A stretch of DNA of 64,000 nt from Bythopirellula goksoeyrii (GCF_008065115.1 NZ_CP042913.1:1958338-2022337); one strand, 5' to 3'; shown: positions 51,674 through 60,122, counted from the stretch's first letter. Notes: generated by a model not told the origin, from the letters alone. Numbers and translations: made by a program.

Positions 51674-52663
51674 TCACTCGACCAGCAATTCCTCTTCGGC
51701 ACCCTTATTGATTTCGAGATCGCCACTATCCTCGAGGCGGCGAATAATATCGACGATTTCCTGTTGTTTGGCCTCAACGGCTGAAAGCTTCACGGCCCCC
51801 AGGAATTCCAGCTCTTCTCGAAGCATGTCACCTGCTCGCTGTGACATATTGCCAAACACCTTCTCCTTGAGTTCCGGGCTAGCACCCTTCAAGGCCATTG
51901 ACCACTGGGAATTATCAACATTCTTGAGCACGATTTGCATGTCTTTGTCGTTGAACTTGACCATATCTTCAAAGACAAACATCAATCTGCGAATTTCCTC
52001 GACCAGATCGGGGTCTTCCTGAGAGAGATTTTCTAAGAGTGTTCTTTCTGTTGAGCGGTCGGAGACATTGAGCATTTCTGCCACCGCCCCTACTCCGCCG
52101 GCGTTCTCGAAACTCTGACCCATGAGGCTCGACATACGGCGTTCGAGACCCTGCTCTACCTCATGGATAATATCGGGGCTGGTCTGCCCCATGGCCGCCA
52201 CACGTTGCACGACGGACAACTGACGCTCGGTAGGAAGTCCCGCGAGTATCTCGGCTCCCGTCTGGGCCGGCAAGTGTGAAAGAATGAGCGCAATCGTCTG
52301 AGGGTGCTCATCCGCTACGTAGGTCAAAATATTCTGACTATCGACATGGCGCAGAAAAGAGAAAGGAACCTCTTCGATCGATTGTCGGATATTATCCAGA
52401 GTGGAATTGGCATTCTTACCCAGTGCCATCTGAACAAGTTGCTTGGCTCGGTCGAGACCTCCTGATTCAACAGAGCCTGAAGGATTTGACTCTGCAAATT
52501 GCAAGATGATTTGGTCTTGTTCTTCCGAAGGGACGCCCTTGAGTCGTGCTAGTTCAATCGAGACTGCTTCTACTTGCTTGGCATCCAGACGTGACAAGAT
52601 GGCTACAGCCTCCTCTTCCGGTAGTGAGGCGAGCAAGACAGCGGCTTTGCGGAGGTCATTCAT
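51674..52663 (-). CDS. fliG: Flagellar motor switch protein FliG
   Basis: 329 residues. FliG couples the MS ring to the C ring and receives torque from the stator. The N-terminal part starts 'RKAAVLLASLPEEEAVAILS'; the middle domain has the 'DEHPQTIALILSHL' EHPQR-like motif, which reads EHPQT here; the C-terminal domain has 'FEDMVKFNDKDMQIVLKNVD' and 'SQRAGDMLREELEFLGAVKL' with torque residues. Complete. No other flagellar gene is within the window, so it is uncoupled from the usual fliF-fliG-fliH cluster. mutS lies 147 bp downstream; the gap 52664-52839 to the queD-like end is empty. Confidence 0.95.
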   Translation of the reverse strand: MNDLRKAAVLLASLPEEEAVAILSRLDAKQVEAVSIELARLKGVPSEEQDQIILQFAESNPSGSVESGGLDRAKQLVQMALGKNANSTLDNIRQSIEEVPFSFLRHVDSQNILTYVADEHPQTIALILSHLPAQTGAEILAGLPTERQLSVVQRVAAMGQTSPDIIHEVEQGLERRMSSLMGQSFENAGGVGAVAEMLNVSDRSTERTLLENLSQEDPDLVEEIRRLMFVFEDMVKFNDKDMQIVLKNVDNSQWSMALKGASPELKEKVFGNMSQRAGDMLREELEFLGAVKLSAVEAKQQEIVDIIRRLEDSGDLEINKGAEEELLVE

Positions 52664-52839
52664 GCTAGTTCGTCAGACAAGAGTTCAGCGCAGCATTTGC
52701 GCCAGTGGAGTCTCAGAATTAGCATCGACTAGCCATTTGGGGAACTTAAGTAGAGTTTGATGATTGAGCCCGTGCTAGCATTGGTGTCATAGTCGCTAGG
52801 CTACGACCTCCGGGAGCCGTGTGCCGCGTTGCGGCCCGG

Positions 52840-53319
52840 CTAGGGGTTAGTTTCGTAGTATCCCCACTGGCCGTCGCATTCGTCTACGCCGACGCTGAGG
52901 CGTGAGGGTGTGCAGTCTGGCAGCGTTTCGAGCAGGAGGGTGGCGATATACTTCGCTAACAATTCTGCTGTGGTATTGGCCATCGGCAACAACACACAAT
53001 CCTGCCGAGGGAAGACCCAACGTCGCACGCCGTGGGTTACTTCGACTTCCTCTCCTTCGACAGTGACTCCTATCGTCGGATGCTCCAGCGGAAGCAACAT
53101 TCGGTGGTCGAGCGAATCAACAATCTTCTGCAAGGCGTCTCGGACCAGAATAAAATCAACGACATACTGGTTCTCGTCGAGTGGGCCGTTGACTTCGGCC
53201 GTCACGTGGTAGTTGTGTCCGTGCAAGGGTTCGCAGATGTCGCCATTGAACGTGATAAAGTGCGCAGCGCTAAAGACAAAGCGTTCTTTGCTGAGGCGGA
53301 CATGAAAGGATTCAGACAT
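52840..53319 (-). CDS. 6-pyruvoyl-tetrahydropterin synthase / QueD family
   Basis: 159 residues. The zinc and catalytic signature is 'FSAAHFITFNG' and 'CEPLHGHNYHV', which fits the C-x3-H-G-H motif of QueD. 'VVDFILVRDALQKIVDSLDH' and 'PMANTTAELLAKYI' follow, with 'VGVDECDGQWGYY' near the end. QueD makes carboxytetrahydropterin for queuosine; related proteins serve other pterin pathways. No other que gene is nearby. It is last in an oleB-citG-like-queD-like run, 43 bp after the previous gene. Its GGAG site overlaps a dispersed repeat (53334-53347). Confidence 0.85.
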   Translation of the reverse strand: MSESFHVRLSKERFVFSAAHFITFNGDICEPLHGHNYHVTAEVNGPLDENQYVVDFILVRDALQKIVDSLDHRMLLPLEHPTIGVTVEGEEVEVTHGVRRWVFPRQDCVLLPMANTTAELLAKYIATLLLETLPDCTPSRLSVGVDECDGQWGYYETNP

Positions 53320-53333
53320 AGCTAAGTACTCCA

Positions 53334-53347
53334 GGCGCTAACGCTTC
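53334..53347. repeat. Dispersed GGCGCTAACGCTTC element (copy 2)
   Basis: 14 bp identical, in reverse orientation, to the core at 35686-35699. It sits directly upstream of the queD-like start. Confidence 0.45.
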
Positions 53348-53362
53348 TAGTCGCGCCAGCGA

Positions 53363-54202
53363 CTAATAAAACCTTACAGGCCATTCTAGGCGATTCTCAC
53401 GCAGGAGGACAAACAGCGCCGCCGCGATCAGGTCTGCCGATGTGCCCGGATTGCGGCGGTGGCCGTCGGTGCGGAGCGAGAAATCGAACTCGGCGATTTC
53501 TCGATCAAATAATTCGTCTCCGGGTCTGCCAAGTGAGAGGACATGTGCCGCCCGTTGTGATACTTGTTTGCTGATTTCGATTCCACACTTGCGGGTGATG
53601 AGGCTATCGGGGTGGTTTGCCAGCAACTCAAGGAAAGCTACGACGATTGACACACTAAGCGGCAAGCCGGCGGCAGAGATTCTTTCAGCCACCCAGAGTA
53701 CCTGTTCAAAGTTGTTCGTGTATTGTCGTGCAACCAAGTCCCGCTCTGCTCCCGTTTGCATCGCGGCGAGGAGCGTGATATCGGGGGCCGGTTGATTCAC
53801 ATCGGCGTCGTCCACCTTGCCAAGCCCGCCTGGGTTGGCCAATCGAATCGCTTCGTAGGCGGTGCGAGTATCTGCGGCGGTCAATCCTGCCAATACTTCA
53901 CCAATCCCGTCTCGAAGGGGAATATCTGTCCTTGCGGCTGCCAGCGGTGCCAAGAGCAGCACGGTACCCAAATAGGTATTCGTACCGACAGATGCATGGA
54001 TGGCGGAGATACAATCGAGAATGGCTTGCCCCGCGCCGACCTTGCCAGCCGAGGCAATTGGCTGGCCAATCACAGCGGCACTCGTAAGAAAATCGGCGTA
54101 GGTGACATCCTCAAAATCAGCCCCCCGATAAACGTTCCCCGGTTTGGGAGCAGTGGCTTCCCAAATACAAGCCAATGTTGCACAGGCGGCAAGATCCGTC
54201 AT
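53363..54202 (-). CDS. Triphosphoribosyl-dephospho-CoA synthase-like protein (CitG/MdcB family)
   Basis: 279 residues. The family signature is 'ATLACIWEATAPKPGNVYRG' (E-x3-P-K-P-G), followed by 'AILDCISAIHASVGTNTYLG' (N-T-x-L-G), 'LLLAPLA' and the end 'DGHRRNPGTSADLIAAALFV' (N-P-G-x-x-A-D). CitG builds the prosthetic-group precursor of citrate or malonate lyase, but no lyase gene is present. Homologues near pterin or C1-carrier genes may do another CoA- or ATP-linked ribosyl transfer, which is inference. The ATG overlaps the oleB stop as ATGA. Confidence 0.85.
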   Translation of the reverse strand: MTDLAACATLACIWEATAPKPGNVYRGADFEDVTYADFLTSAAVIGQPIASAGKVGAGQAILDCISAIHASVGTNTYLGTVLLLAPLAAARTDIPLRDGIGEVLAGLTAADTRTAYEAIRLANPGGLGKVDDADVNQPAPDITLLAAMQTGAERDLVARQYTNNFEQVLWVAERISAAGLPLSVSIVVAFLELLANHPDSLITRKCGIEISKQVSQRAAHVLSLGRPGDELFDREIAEFDFSLRTDGHRRNPGTSADLIAAALFVLLRENRLEWPVRFY

Positions 54203-55164
54203 CGATTTGCTCCAGTAGCCGCTTCAGCAGTGCGAGCCAAGAAGTCAGCCAAGAAACGTTGCGACTCCTCGGGAGCATCTTCGACAACCCAGTGACCAAC
54301 ATCGGCCAGTCGATGCACTTCGGCCTTGGGCCACACTTGGCAAAACTTCTCCAGACATTCCGGCGTGAAGCACCAGTCCTGCATCCCCCAGATCAAGAGT
54401 TGCGGTAGCCCGGCGAGACTCGGCAAGGCATCCTCAATCTCACCCAGGGTGTCCCAAGTTGGATGGCTTGCTGAGAGCGGAATGTCTTTCACGAATTGAT
54501 GCACGGCAGCTCGACGCGTCCAACTGTTATAGGGTGCCAGGTAAGCCTCGGCGACTGCGGGATCAAGTCGAGTGGTTCGGGAGAGTGTCATCCGCAAAGA
54601 CGCAAGCGAAAACGCATTACCACCCTGCAGCGCCAGTTTTCCGAACAGGGGCCACCGGCAGACGCGAATCCGCCAAGGGATGAACCAAGGCCGAAAAGCT
54701 CCCGTGTTGAAGAGCACGATCCGCTCAAACAGATCGCGCTCTTTGAGGAGCGTACCCAGCCCAATCGCTCCACCCCAATCTTGGGCTACCAGTGTCACCC
54801 GGCAGAGATCGAGATTGCGCACAAGTTCTGAGAGATTCTGAATATGATCCGCTAACCGCAAGGGACGCTTTTGAAGATCACTCAGCCCACAGCCGATGTG
54901 ATCTGGGGCAATGCAGCGATAGCTGTCTCGATTTGCTTCGATCAACCGCCGCCAATGGAACGACCAGGTTGGATTGCCATGGACAAACAGCAGGGTCTGC
55001 TCTGCGTTTTCCGGACCTTCGTCCAGGTAGTGCATACGTCCGCCGGCCACCTCGCACCAATGACCGGTGAAGGGATAGAGTTGCTGCCAAGAGTCGCATT
55101 CGTCGGGTGGAGTCTTCAATGCTCTATCATTTAATTCGAGGCTGGGATTTTCATGGGGATACAA
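54199..55164 (-). CDS. oleB: OleB-like beta-lactone decarboxylase (haloalkane dehalogenase-like)
   Basis: 321 residues from a TTG at 55164 with GGA upstream. The frame opens at 55227, but the first codons there lie in a dispersed repeat. The alpha/beta-hydrolase fold shows 'HYLDEGPENAEQTLLFVHGN', 'PTWSFHWRRLIEAN', the nucleophile elbow 'LVAQDWGGAIGLG' (Asp) and the His in 'LADVGHWVVEDAP'. OleB splits CO2 from the OleC beta-lactone to give a cis-olefin. Family members resemble haloalkane dehalogenases, so dehalogenase activity is an alternative. oleC and oleD lie 8-12 kb away on the other strand. Here it heads an operon with citG-like and queD-like genes. Confidence 0.75.
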   Translation of the reverse strand: MYPHENPSLELNDRALKTPPDECDSWQQLYPFTGHWCEVAGGRMHYLDEGPENAEQTLLFVHGNPTWSFHWRRLIEANRDSYRCIAPDHIGCGLSDLQKRPLRLADHIQNLSELVRNLDLCRVTLVAQDWGGAIGLGTLLKERDLFERIVLFNTGAFRPWFIPWRIRVCRWPLFGKLALQGGNAFSLASLRMTLSRTTRLDPAVAEAYLAPYNSWTRRAAVHQFVKDIPLSASHPTWDTLGEIEDALPSLAGLPQLLIWGMQDWCFTPECLEKFCQVWPKAEVHRLADVGHWVVEDAPEESQRFLADFLARTAEAATGANR

Positions 55165-55191
55165 GCTTGATCCAAAGTAAATGAATTTTGA

Positions 55192-55274
55192 ACCACAGAG
55201 GTCACAGAGGACACGAAGTTGGGACAAGGAGGGTCACCTAGAAAGCGATTGGTATTCTCTGTGTCCTCTGTGGT
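55192..55274. repeat. Palindromic ACCACAGAGG(T/A)CACAGAG-type repeat
   Basis: Arms 'accacagaggtcacagag' and 'ctctgtgtcctctgtggt' lie 43 bases apart and pair at all but two or three positions. Same style as 31568-31639. It overlaps the upstream end of the oleB frame. Confidence 0.75.
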
Positions 55275-56088
55275 AAATCCTTCTTTGGTTTGAGTAACAT
55301 TCTAACGACAATCCCTCCCGTCGTCGGCCCCCGGACTTTCGAGTTGTGACTAGTGTTGGCCATTTGGGTCGCTAACTATTTCGGGATCTTCTGGATAATG
55401 CGTCTACCGGGCAAGCGCGGTTGCATGCAAGCCAATAATCTTTGCTGCCTTGCTCGATCCTACGCACCATGGCGAGAGAACCATGGTGGCCCTCTCACGA
55501 AAACCAAAAACAAAATACAAAACTAAACTTCCGCACTGTGATTTCCTCGATGTTTTCTACGAATTTCCAAGTAGTTTTGTAGTACGAAACTCTCCCTCCT
55601 CGGTGTAAGACTACAAGAGACTTCGTGCAGTCAACTCCCCTGAAACCTACCGACGGATCTCTAGCCGGGCTCCCTGGAAGCGTGCTCTCAGCTTGTCAGG
55701 CTTCTGGCACTACTCTCCCGACAGAGGGCATTTGAGATTGGGCTCTCGACTTTGTTCTCAATCGTCAAACAACTAGCAGACGATGCAGCGAGCACCATTA
55801 TCGCAATTCGTTGGCCAAATTCCACAACGATTTGTGGGCCACTTGTGAGGCAGGGACTATGAGCTGGGTAAGCTGAACGGGGAGAAAATCAGCCGCCGAT
55901 AAATCCTGTCAGTCAGAAATTTACGGATTCGATGTGCTCCACTGAAGCAGCGAGGTGAACTTCGCGGCTTTGTACGATGAGGCGTCCTTTGGACAAGAGT
56001 TGTTGTCTGCCGGTTCTAGCAGCGGGTTTGGCACGGGTATGATGCTTACGGTCTTAGCTGTCTAAGTCACAGGATCAACTTTCCACTT
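55275..56088. other. Intergenic region between oleB and a small hypothetical gene
   Basis: About 810 bp without a supported gene. No RNA or further repeat was recognised. Confidence 0.4.
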
Positions 56089-56469
56089 TCAATCAGGCTT
56101 CGGTCCACCAGAGTAATAATATTCGCCCTCCGGCTTAAGTACAATTTGTTTCGCATTGGTACTGATCGAAGGTTTTCCATGATCCCTAGATTTCATGAAT
56201 TTAGGGACATTTGTCAGCGTTATTGAATTCTTGGATTTCGACAAAGTCAATTCGGACGCACTCCCAAAGAATTCAAGGCGATCAAACCCTTTAATATTGA
56301 ACTCCAATAGTAAATCACTTTGGGGCCTGAATACGATTTGATCTTCGAGGACCTCTAATTTTACTGGCCCTTGAAATGCAAGTTCGTAGTCCCGGAATTG
56401 GATTTCCGTTTCGCTTGTAACCATGTGAAACGAAAGACCCATAGCCAAGATTAAAGTAGCTAACGACAT
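56089..56469 (-). CDS. Small exported hypothetical protein
   Basis: 126 residues from the ATG at 56469, which has GGAGG 6 nt upstream; a start 15 codons earlier is less likely. A signal-like segment (LATLILAMGLSFHMVTS) is followed by beta-rich sequence ('IQFRDYELAFQGPVKLEVLE', 'LLLEFNIKGFDRLEFFGSAS', 'SKNSITLTNVP'). It ends 'YYYSGGPKPD'. No known family. Confidence 0.5.
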   Translation of the reverse strand: MSLATLILAMGLSFHMVTSETEIQFRDYELAFQGPVKLEVLEDQIVFRPQSDLLLEFNIKGFDRLEFFGSASELTLSKSKNSITLTNVPKFMKSRDHGKPSISTNAKQIVLKPEGEYYYSGGPKPD

Positions 56470-56889
56470 GAGGGACCTCCAAGAAAATATGGGGGTTAAA
56501 AAAGACCCGAGCAACCGACCCTTCTCGTCTTGAGACGCATCAACACCAGCTATGGATGCAACTGAGGGGGAAACGCTCCTAGCATGGGATGCTGGAGCCT
56601 AATTGGGGCAAATCTAACTTATCTTGCTCGCTCCAAAAAGTGCAGTTTCGCGGCCCCCCCCAAGTCCCGCTGCTTTATCGACCGCCGCTACCAACGGCTA
56701 AGTTCCGGGGTTTTGGAACGCCGCCGCTGGATATGCGGTGGCTGAAACGTCACGTTTTTGCAAGCATTGGGAACTCAAGATACAATTCTTCAATGGCGAC
56801 AATCCACAGCCAGTAATCTAATATTCTCTCTTGTTAGTAAACTTTTCGACAAAGTGTTGGATTTGCCACTGCTGGGAGACTCTCGAATT
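56470..56889. other. Intergenic region between two divergent hypothetical genes
   Basis: 420 bp. The rightward frame could begin at 56758, but no ribosome site supports that. No RNA or repeat was recognised. Confidence 0.4.
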
Positions 56890-57696
56890 ATGCGACTACC
56901 CCAGCTACGCTTCTCTTTAAGAAGCCTTTTAATCCTGACAACACTTGTGGCTTTAACCACTTGGTGCATTGTGCGGCCAATCGTGAAGGAGCGACAAAAT
57001 ACACTCTTACTCGAACATCTTAATCAGTCTTGGGAGAAGCAACTCTCAACAACTCATTTGACAGACCTCGAATTAAAAGTTCGTTACGTGACTGGGAAAG
57101 TGAGAGGGGAATTGGGAGCGTCCAAGTCGATGAACCCCACTGAATTCCATAGCTTTGTGAAGTCCCTAAATCTTGATAAAAATGTTGACGCAATTGCTGA
57201 TTTCTCGACTGCATTCAGGTCAGACTTACTAGAGGAACAAAAAGCCTGGACGACCTACCGGCTCAAAATACACGGAGGCGGATTTCGTTTTCAGATCGAT
57301 GACGATGAATTACCTCCACAATCCCAATACATTCGTCGCAGCACACGAGTAGAACCGGGGGATTTGAGGTACGTTCCCCAATATCTTTTTACCACAGAAA
57401 GCACCAGCGTTCTGTACAAGCAGGATTGTGTGGAATTAACATTTGACGGCAAAAGGAATTATCGTCAGCTTTTAGTTGATCCGAAAAATGGTTTTGTCTT
57501 CAATTCATTCTTTGAGTCAAAAGTCAAGAAAAATGTGGGAAAAAAGACTCACGAAGTAGTCATTCAGCGGTCGCCAAAAGAGTATCATAGAGGAGTTATT
57601 TGGCCTTCGGTGTTCGTCAAGGGTGAATTTAGAGATGGCACTCTCTTTGAATATACGGCATACGTCGTTGAGGAGTCGATTTCTGATGGTTACTAG
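56890..57696 (+). CDS. Membrane-anchored hypothetical protein with planctomycete RFSLRSLL N-terminus
   Basis: 268 residues from the ATG at 56890. It begins 'MRLPQLRFSLRSLLILTT', then 'LVALTTWCIVRP', an inside-out membrane anchor typical of many planctomycete proteins. The rest (about 220 residues) is soluble and charged, with 'NPTEFHSFVKSLNLDKNVDA', 'FRFQIDDDELPPQSQYI' and 'LLVDPKNGFVFNSFFESKVK'. No enzyme motif or family was recognised. Confidence 0.6.
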   Translation: MRLPQLRFSLRSLLILTTLVALTTWCIVRPIVKERQNTLLLEHLNQSWEKQLSTTHLTDLELKVRYVTGKVRGELGASKSMNPTEFHSFVKSLNLDKNVDAIADFSTAFRSDLLEEQKAWTTYRLKIHGGGFRFQIDDDELPPQSQYIRRSTRVEPGDLRYVPQYLFTTESTSVLYKQDCVELTFDGKRNYRQLLVDPKNGFVFNSFFESKVKKNVGKKTHEVVIQRSPKEYHRGVIWPSVFVKGEFRDGTLFEYTAYVVEESISDGY

Positions 57697-57852
57697 AGCA
57701 ACACCAACCTTCGCTAACCTTCCGAGGATTTATCGACGAATGGCACTTAGATCTTCCGCAAGTCGTTGCGTAGAAATGACCTATGCAGAAATGGCCTCTC
57801 TTGCGTAGATGGTGTTTATCAACAACCTCATCACCCACAAGGAGGCCCAAGG

Positions 57853-58113
57853 ATGGCCTCTTCTAACCAAGGACGGTTCCAGCAACAGATTAGTTTTCTC
57901 AGGCGTCAGTTTTTGCAGGGAGGCGGCGTTCCTTTCGCAGATGTGCTTTCCGAAGCGATTGGGACGCGCTCCGCTTTGTCGAGCTCCACTCGACAGCCGC
58001 GTTGCGGCAAACAATTTTGGCGGCAGCTTTTTGCCCAATTTCTGGCACCTTTGACGATCCGTCCTTCAAAGCGTACAAATAAGGGCAGGGCGAACAATCG
58101 CGGCTGTGGGTGA
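57853..58113 (+). pseudogene. Possible transposase N-terminal remnant
   Basis: A good AGGAGG site (7 nt) precedes an 86-residue frame. Its first 35 residues ('GRFQQQISFLRRQFLQGGG', 'VPFADVLSEAIG') recall the N-terminus of IS4-type transposases known from planctomycetes. After that the sequence loses any likeness and runs into the SRP RNA. Family assignment is from memory and tentative. Confidence 0.35.
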
Positions 58114-58231
58114 GGGGTCTCTGCAATGGGGGCCTTGCGAACCTGGTCAGGGTGGAGACACAGCAGCCATAAGCTAGTGCTTCTTTGTGTGGGGGCCTCT
58201 CACCGGCGGTCGCGATTGTTCCTGTTTTTTT
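58086..58231 (+). ncRNA. ffs: Signal recognition particle RNA (small bacterial type)
   Basis: The apical domain is unmistakable: GGTCAGG-GTG-GAGA-CAC-AGCAGCC at about 58145-58167, with the GGUCAGG/AGCAGCC symmetric loop and a GNRA cap. The basal stem is GTGAGGGG.../...CCTCTCAC (58110 to 58203). A further 11-bp perfect stem (58092-58102 with 58211-58221) encloses it and ends in T7 (58225-58231), so the transcript or its terminator extends beyond the usual 4.5S core. It is 31 bp upstream of dnaX, as in the B. subtilis scr-dnaX-yaaK order. Confidence 0.92.
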
Positions 58232-58262
58232 CCGCTAAGCTGCCAGCGGCTTTGAGATTTCG

Positions 58263-60017
58263 ATGACTGAGGAAGACCGATCTACGACCACTGGGGCAGA
58301 TTATGTCGTCGTCGCACGTCGGTATCGCCCCCAGGGCTTCGATGAGCTGATCGGACAACAGCATGTGGCCCAGGCCCTGAAGCGCGCGATTTCCAGCGAT
58401 CGGGTGGGGCATGCTTATCTTTTCACAGGGGCTCGGGGGGTCGGTAAGACCTCGGCGGCCCGCATCCTGGCTAAGGCCCTCAACTGTGAGCAGGGGCCAA
58501 CCGCCACTCCGTGCAACGAGTGCGAGATTTGCGAGTCGATTGCCGCTGGTGATGACGTGGATGTCCTCGAAATCGACGGTGCCAGCAATCGCGGCATTGA
58601 TGAGATTCGGCAGTTGCGGCAGAACGTGGCCGTTCGTCCCAGTCGATCTCGGCTGAAGATCTACATCATCGACGAAGTCCACATGCTCACCAAGGAGGCG
58701 TTCAACGCCTTGCTTAAAACGCTCGAAGAACCACCTGAGCATGTGAAATTTATCTTCGCCACGACCGAAGCGAACAAGATCCCGATCACGATCCTTTCGC
58801 GCTGTCAGCGGTTCGATTTTGCGGGTATTGAGTCGACGGCGATCCAGGAGCGGCTCGCCCAGATTGCCGAAGCTGAGGGAGTTACCGCCGAACCGGATGC
58901 GCTGCAGATTCTTGCCATGCGTGCCGCGGGTTCGATGCGTGATAGCCAATCGCTATTAGAGCAATTGCTTTCCGGAGGGGGCAATGCCATCACCACCGCC
59001 GACGTGACCGAGATGCTGGGAATTGCCCCAGCGGCACGGCTGAGTCAGTTGGTGCTCCCCTTGGTAAATCACGATGCCGCGACTGCCTTGGCGGAACTCG
59101 ATGCCGCGCTTGCCGAGGGGGCAGACGAAAGCCAATTGATTGACCAGCTGCTGGGTTATTTCCGCGATGTGATGACCCAAGCGGTGGGCTGCGACGAAAG
59201 CCGCCTGCTCTATGCCTTGCCGAGCCAGTGGCAGGAAGTGCGAGAGATCTCCGAGCAACTGGGAGTTCACACGTTGCTGGCCATAGTACAGGTACTCGAC
59301 CAGACAGCGGCCCGCATGCGGGTCAGTACTCACTCGCGAACTTTGGCCGAGATGGCAGTGGTGCGGATTTGCCAATTGGAAAACCTCGATGAGTTGGCAA
59401 CGCTGCTGGAGCAACTCCGTGAGCTTCCCGCTGGGGCACGAGAAATGTCAGGTGGAATAAAAAAAAACGCAACCTCTAGCCAAGCCCGCCCTTCTCGCCC
59501 TGCCGCGGTAACGCGTCAGAGTTTGCCCGCACGAGAGACGCCTGCGTCGCCCACGACCGCTCGGCAGGAGTCCGTGGCAGCGGTAGCGGTGGAGAGTGCC
59601 CCGTCGAAGGAAATACGTGTCCCCACGGCTGAGAACGTTGAGCAGATTTGGAAACAGGCGCTCGATTCGCTCACCGGCATGGTCGCCGACCAGGCTTCGC
59701 ATGTGGATGAAGTAACGGCCGATGCAGATGGGCGAATGGTGATCACATTCACCGAGAGCTTCTACCGCGATTGGTGTGAGCGACCCGCGAATCGTGCTCG
59801 GTTGGACGCAGCTCTCACAGAAGTCTGTGGACGCAAAGTGCCGTTAGTGTTGCAAGCGACAAAGCGTGATCCCGCGTCTTCAACGTCTGCGCCTCCCCCC
59901 TCGCGTCGCCAGAAACAGATGGAGTTAGTTTCTCAGCCGTTTGTGAAAAAGGCCATCGACCTCTTCGACGGCGATACGCAACGACTTAAGTACATTCCGC
60001 CGGCTGAAAAGAATTAG
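58263..60017 (+). CDS. dnaX: DNA polymerase III subunits tau/gamma
   Basis: 584 residues. The clamp-loader ATPase. Walker A 'LFTGARGVGKTSAARI' is near residue 60, followed by a zinc module ('CEQGPTATPCNECEICESI'), Walker B/DExx 'YIIDEVHMLTKEAFNALLKT', sensor 1 'FATTEANKIPITILSRCQRF' and the domain III helices. A linker of about 60 Ser/Pro/Ala-rich residues starts near 395, followed by a tau-type C-terminal domain ('VEQIWKQALDSLTGMVADQA'). At residues 399-402 an A9 run could produce a short gamma form. ybaB follows; recR is not next to it. Confidence 0.96.
   Translation: MTEEDRSTTTGADYVVVARRYRPQGFDELIGQQHVAQALKRAISSDRVGHAYLFTGARGVGKTSAARILAKALNCEQGPTATPCNECEICESIAAGDDVDVLEIDGASNRGIDEIRQLRQNVAVRPSRSRLKIYIIDEVHMLTKEAFNALLKTLEEPPEHVKFIFATTEANKIPITILSRCQRFDFAGIESTAIQERLAQIAEAEGVTAEPDALQILAMRAAGSMRDSQSLLEQLLSGGGNAITTADVTEMLGIAPAARLSQLVLPLVNHDAATALAELDAALAEGADESQLIDQLLGYFRDVMTQAVGCDESRLLYALPSQWQEVREISEQLGVHTLLAIVQVLDQTAARMRVSTHSRTLAEMAVVRICQLENLDELATLLEQLRELPAGAREMSGGIKKNATSSQARPSRPAAVTRQSLPARETPASPTTARQESVAAVAVESAPSKEIRVPTAENVEQIWKQALDSLTGMVADQASHVDEVTADADGRMVITFTESFYRDWCERPANRARLDAALTEVCGRKVPLVLQATKRDPASSTSAPPPSRRQKQMELVSQPFVKKAIDLFDGDTQRLKYIPPAEKN
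59450..59479 (+). other. Probable programmed frameshift or slippage site in dnaX
   Basis: AGGTGGA, then AT, then nine A and C, in phase as ATA-AAA-AAA-AAC. One extra A in the mRNA or a -1 ribosomal shift gives K-K-K-R-N-L and a TAG at 59477-59479. The AGGTGGA just upstream resembles the Shine-Dalgarno stimulator of E. coli dnaX, and the A9 resembles Thermus dnaX slippage. The product would be about 405 residues. Confidence 0.65.
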
Positions 60018-60036
60018 ATCAGTTGGTAGGCAGTGT

Positions 60037-60062
60037 CACTGCGATGCGTTGCATCGCGGCTA
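60037..60062. repeat. Dispersed repeat, CACTGCGA...ATCGCGGCTA type (copy 2)
   Basis: Matches 30103-30128 at 23 of 26 positions. The centre TGCGTTGCA is nearly palindromic. It fills part of the dnaX-ybaB gap. Confidence 0.6.
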
Positions 60063-60122
60063 ACAATGAAAGAACTATTCATCAACTGTCAGCATCGTGC
60101 TGCCGTAAGACAGGAGTAAATC

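Noticed and set aside
55165-55227. Upstream extension of oleB to 55227
   Set aside because: The first codons would be translated from the dispersed palindrome at 55192-55274; a TTG with a nearby GGA at 55164 gives a length closer to the family.
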